A stretch of DNA of 7,027 nucleotides. Source: Microseira sp003486305 (GTDB lineage: Bacteria; Cyanobacteriota; Cyanobacteriia; Cyanobacteriales; Aerosakkonemataceae). The stretch spans positions 1-7,027 of the forward strand of contig DALYJX010000307.1 in assembly GCA_031969655.1 (NCBI GenBank), given 5' to 3'. A program made the translations under genes and the position numbers. This document shows positions 6,449-7,027 of this stretch, one piece after another (the first letter of the stretch is position 1; each line of letters begins with the position of its first letter). The notes beneath the pieces were generated by a model, which ran no database searches, was not told the origin of the DNA, and worked only from the letters and a program-made list of their open reading frames with translations.

Positions 6449-6511
6449 GTAGGGGCACGGCAGCAATAAGCAAAGTTATTAACGAGAAGGTTTTTGCTGC
6501 CGTGCCCCTAC
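6449..6511. repeat. Dispersed-type inverted repeat GTAGGGGCACGGC...GCCGTGCCCCTAC
   Basis: Exact 18-base arms at 6449-6466 and 6494-6511 flank a 27-base AT-rich loop. The sequence type (GTAGGGGCACGGCA and its complement) is common as an intergenic repeat in filamentous cyanobacteria. It occupies most of the 143-base gap between the nuclease start and the phosphatase end, both on the minus strand. It could fold at the 3' end of the phosphatase mRNA, 28 bases after the stop, but lacks a T-run, so it is annotated as a repeat and not as a terminator. Confidence 0.85.
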
Positions 6512-6539
6512 GAAAATATAAACTCAGAAAACCAGGTTC

Positions 6540-7027
6540 TCAAACATGAATAATTCCCCGGTCAAAAACTTGGTTATCAGTGCCAATTCCACTGACAACT
6601 ATACGATCTGCATACACTTCAAACGCGGCAAAACTTAACTGACTAGCAGAATGTTCCGTCCATTCGGAACGTCCCACAGGTCGAAGTCCCGCACCGCCGC
6701 CGCAAATTAAATAAGTCGTGCCGTTAATCGAGCGAGTGCGCTCGTAATTGTGGTCGTGTCCGTTAATATAAAGTTGAACGCCGTATTGTTTAAACAGCGG
6801 TACTAAAGTTTCGATAAAAGGTTTATTCACGCCATAAACGCCCGATGAATAAATCTGATGATGACCAAAGACTATTTTCCAAGGGGCATCGCTGCGACTG
6901 AGTTCTTGTTCTAACCAAATTAATTGATTTTTCCAATCTGCATTGAAATTGGTATCTAAGGCAAAAAATTGTACCGAGTCGCGGCGAAATGTATAGTAAC
7001 GCCCCTGCATATTAAAACCTGGATAGC
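6540..7027 (-). CDS. Metallophosphoesterase, purple acid phosphatase-like, N-terminally truncated by window edge
   Basis: This is the C-terminal half of a binuclear metallophosphoesterase resembling the tartrate-resistant (type 5) purple acid phosphatases, which hydrolyse phosphate monoesters and are usually exported. The frame continues past the methionine at 7010 (in-frame codons for YPGFN precede it), so the true start lies outside. Numbered from that methionine, the visible metal-binding motifs are VFGHHQIYSSG (47-57) and INGHDHNYER (82-91), which carry the conserved GHH and GHxH signatures. They are followed by a GGGAGLRP loop (104-111) and a closing beta-sheet. The DxH, GDxxD and GNHD motifs, and any signal peptide, would be in the missing part. 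The stop TGA is at 6542-6540. The gene is separated from the nuclease by an inverted repeat and has no evident link to the R-M pair. Confidence 0.88.
   Translation of the reverse strand, partial: YPGFNMQGRYYTFRRDSVQFFALDTNFNADWKNQLIWLEQELSRSDAPWKIVFGHHQIYSSGVYGVNKPFIETLVPLFKQYGVQLYINGHDHNYERTRSINGTTYLICGGGAGLRPVGRSEWTEHSASQLSFAAFEVYADRIVVSGIGTDNQVFDRGIIHV

Noticed and set aside
6527..6541. Palindrome with AACC-A-GGTT core overlapping the phosphatase stop
   Set aside because: It resembles the AGAAACCCGGTTTCT repeats of filamentous cyanobacteria, but it is short, has one mismatch and a one-base centre, so it is not called.
7008..7010. ATG at 7010 as the phosphatase start
   Set aside because: The frame stays open to the edge with plausible family residues, and the N-terminal metal-binding motifs are missing, so this methionine is internal.

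Overview
The window comes from a cyanobacterium, most likely a filamentous one. The main evidence is the octamer GCGATCGC (HIP1), which occurs ten times between 909 and 4732. Supporting evidence is the gene content (a CRTISO/phytoene-desaturase-like flavoprotein, a LabA-like NYN-LOTUS protein, a NIL-domain ferredoxin) and short inverted repeats of the GTAGGGGCAC...GTGCCCCTAC type. The order and genus cannot be fixed from this sequence.

Layout. Positions 1-1751 (+) hold the C-terminal two thirds or so of a major vault protein (MVP), the shell protein of the eukaryotic vault particle. The MVP-repeat, shoulder, cap-helix and cap-ring regions are all recognisable, and the N-terminus lies outside the window. 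Next, on the same strand, come a 503-residue FAD-dependent oxidoreductase of the carotenoid isomerase/desaturase superfamily (1848-3359) and a NYN nuclease-like protein with a C-terminal LOTUS/OST-HTH-like RNA-binding domain (3410-4519). That gene meets, tail to tail with a 4-base overlap, a small NIL-domain plus 2x[4Fe-4S] ferredoxin (4920-4516, minus). The ferredoxin's upstream region contains a MITE-like nested inverted repeat (4969-5087) built around a perfect 40-base palindrome.

Positions 5111-6396 look like a compact restriction-modification cassette. A DpnM/Dam-type N6-adenine methyltransferase (+) converges, again with a 4-base overlap, on a small PD-(D/E)XK nuclease (minus). The cassette is visibly AT-rich, has no HIP1 site, and lies between two inverted-repeat elements, so it was probably acquired. 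The window ends with the C-terminal half of a purple-acid-phosphatase-like metallophosphoesterase (minus, running off the edge).

How the genes may work together. The striking item is a well-conserved vault shell gene in a bacterium, followed on the same strand by a putative RNA-binding NYN-LOTUS protein. Vaults are ribonucleoproteins in animals, so this neighbour is a candidate partner or cargo, but that is inference from position only. The methyltransferase and nuclease are read as a self-contained R-M pair. The ferredoxin and phosphatase look like ordinary, unrelated neighbours. No RNA gene, CRISPR array or transposase gene was seen, and no gene-free stretch exceeds 200 bases.
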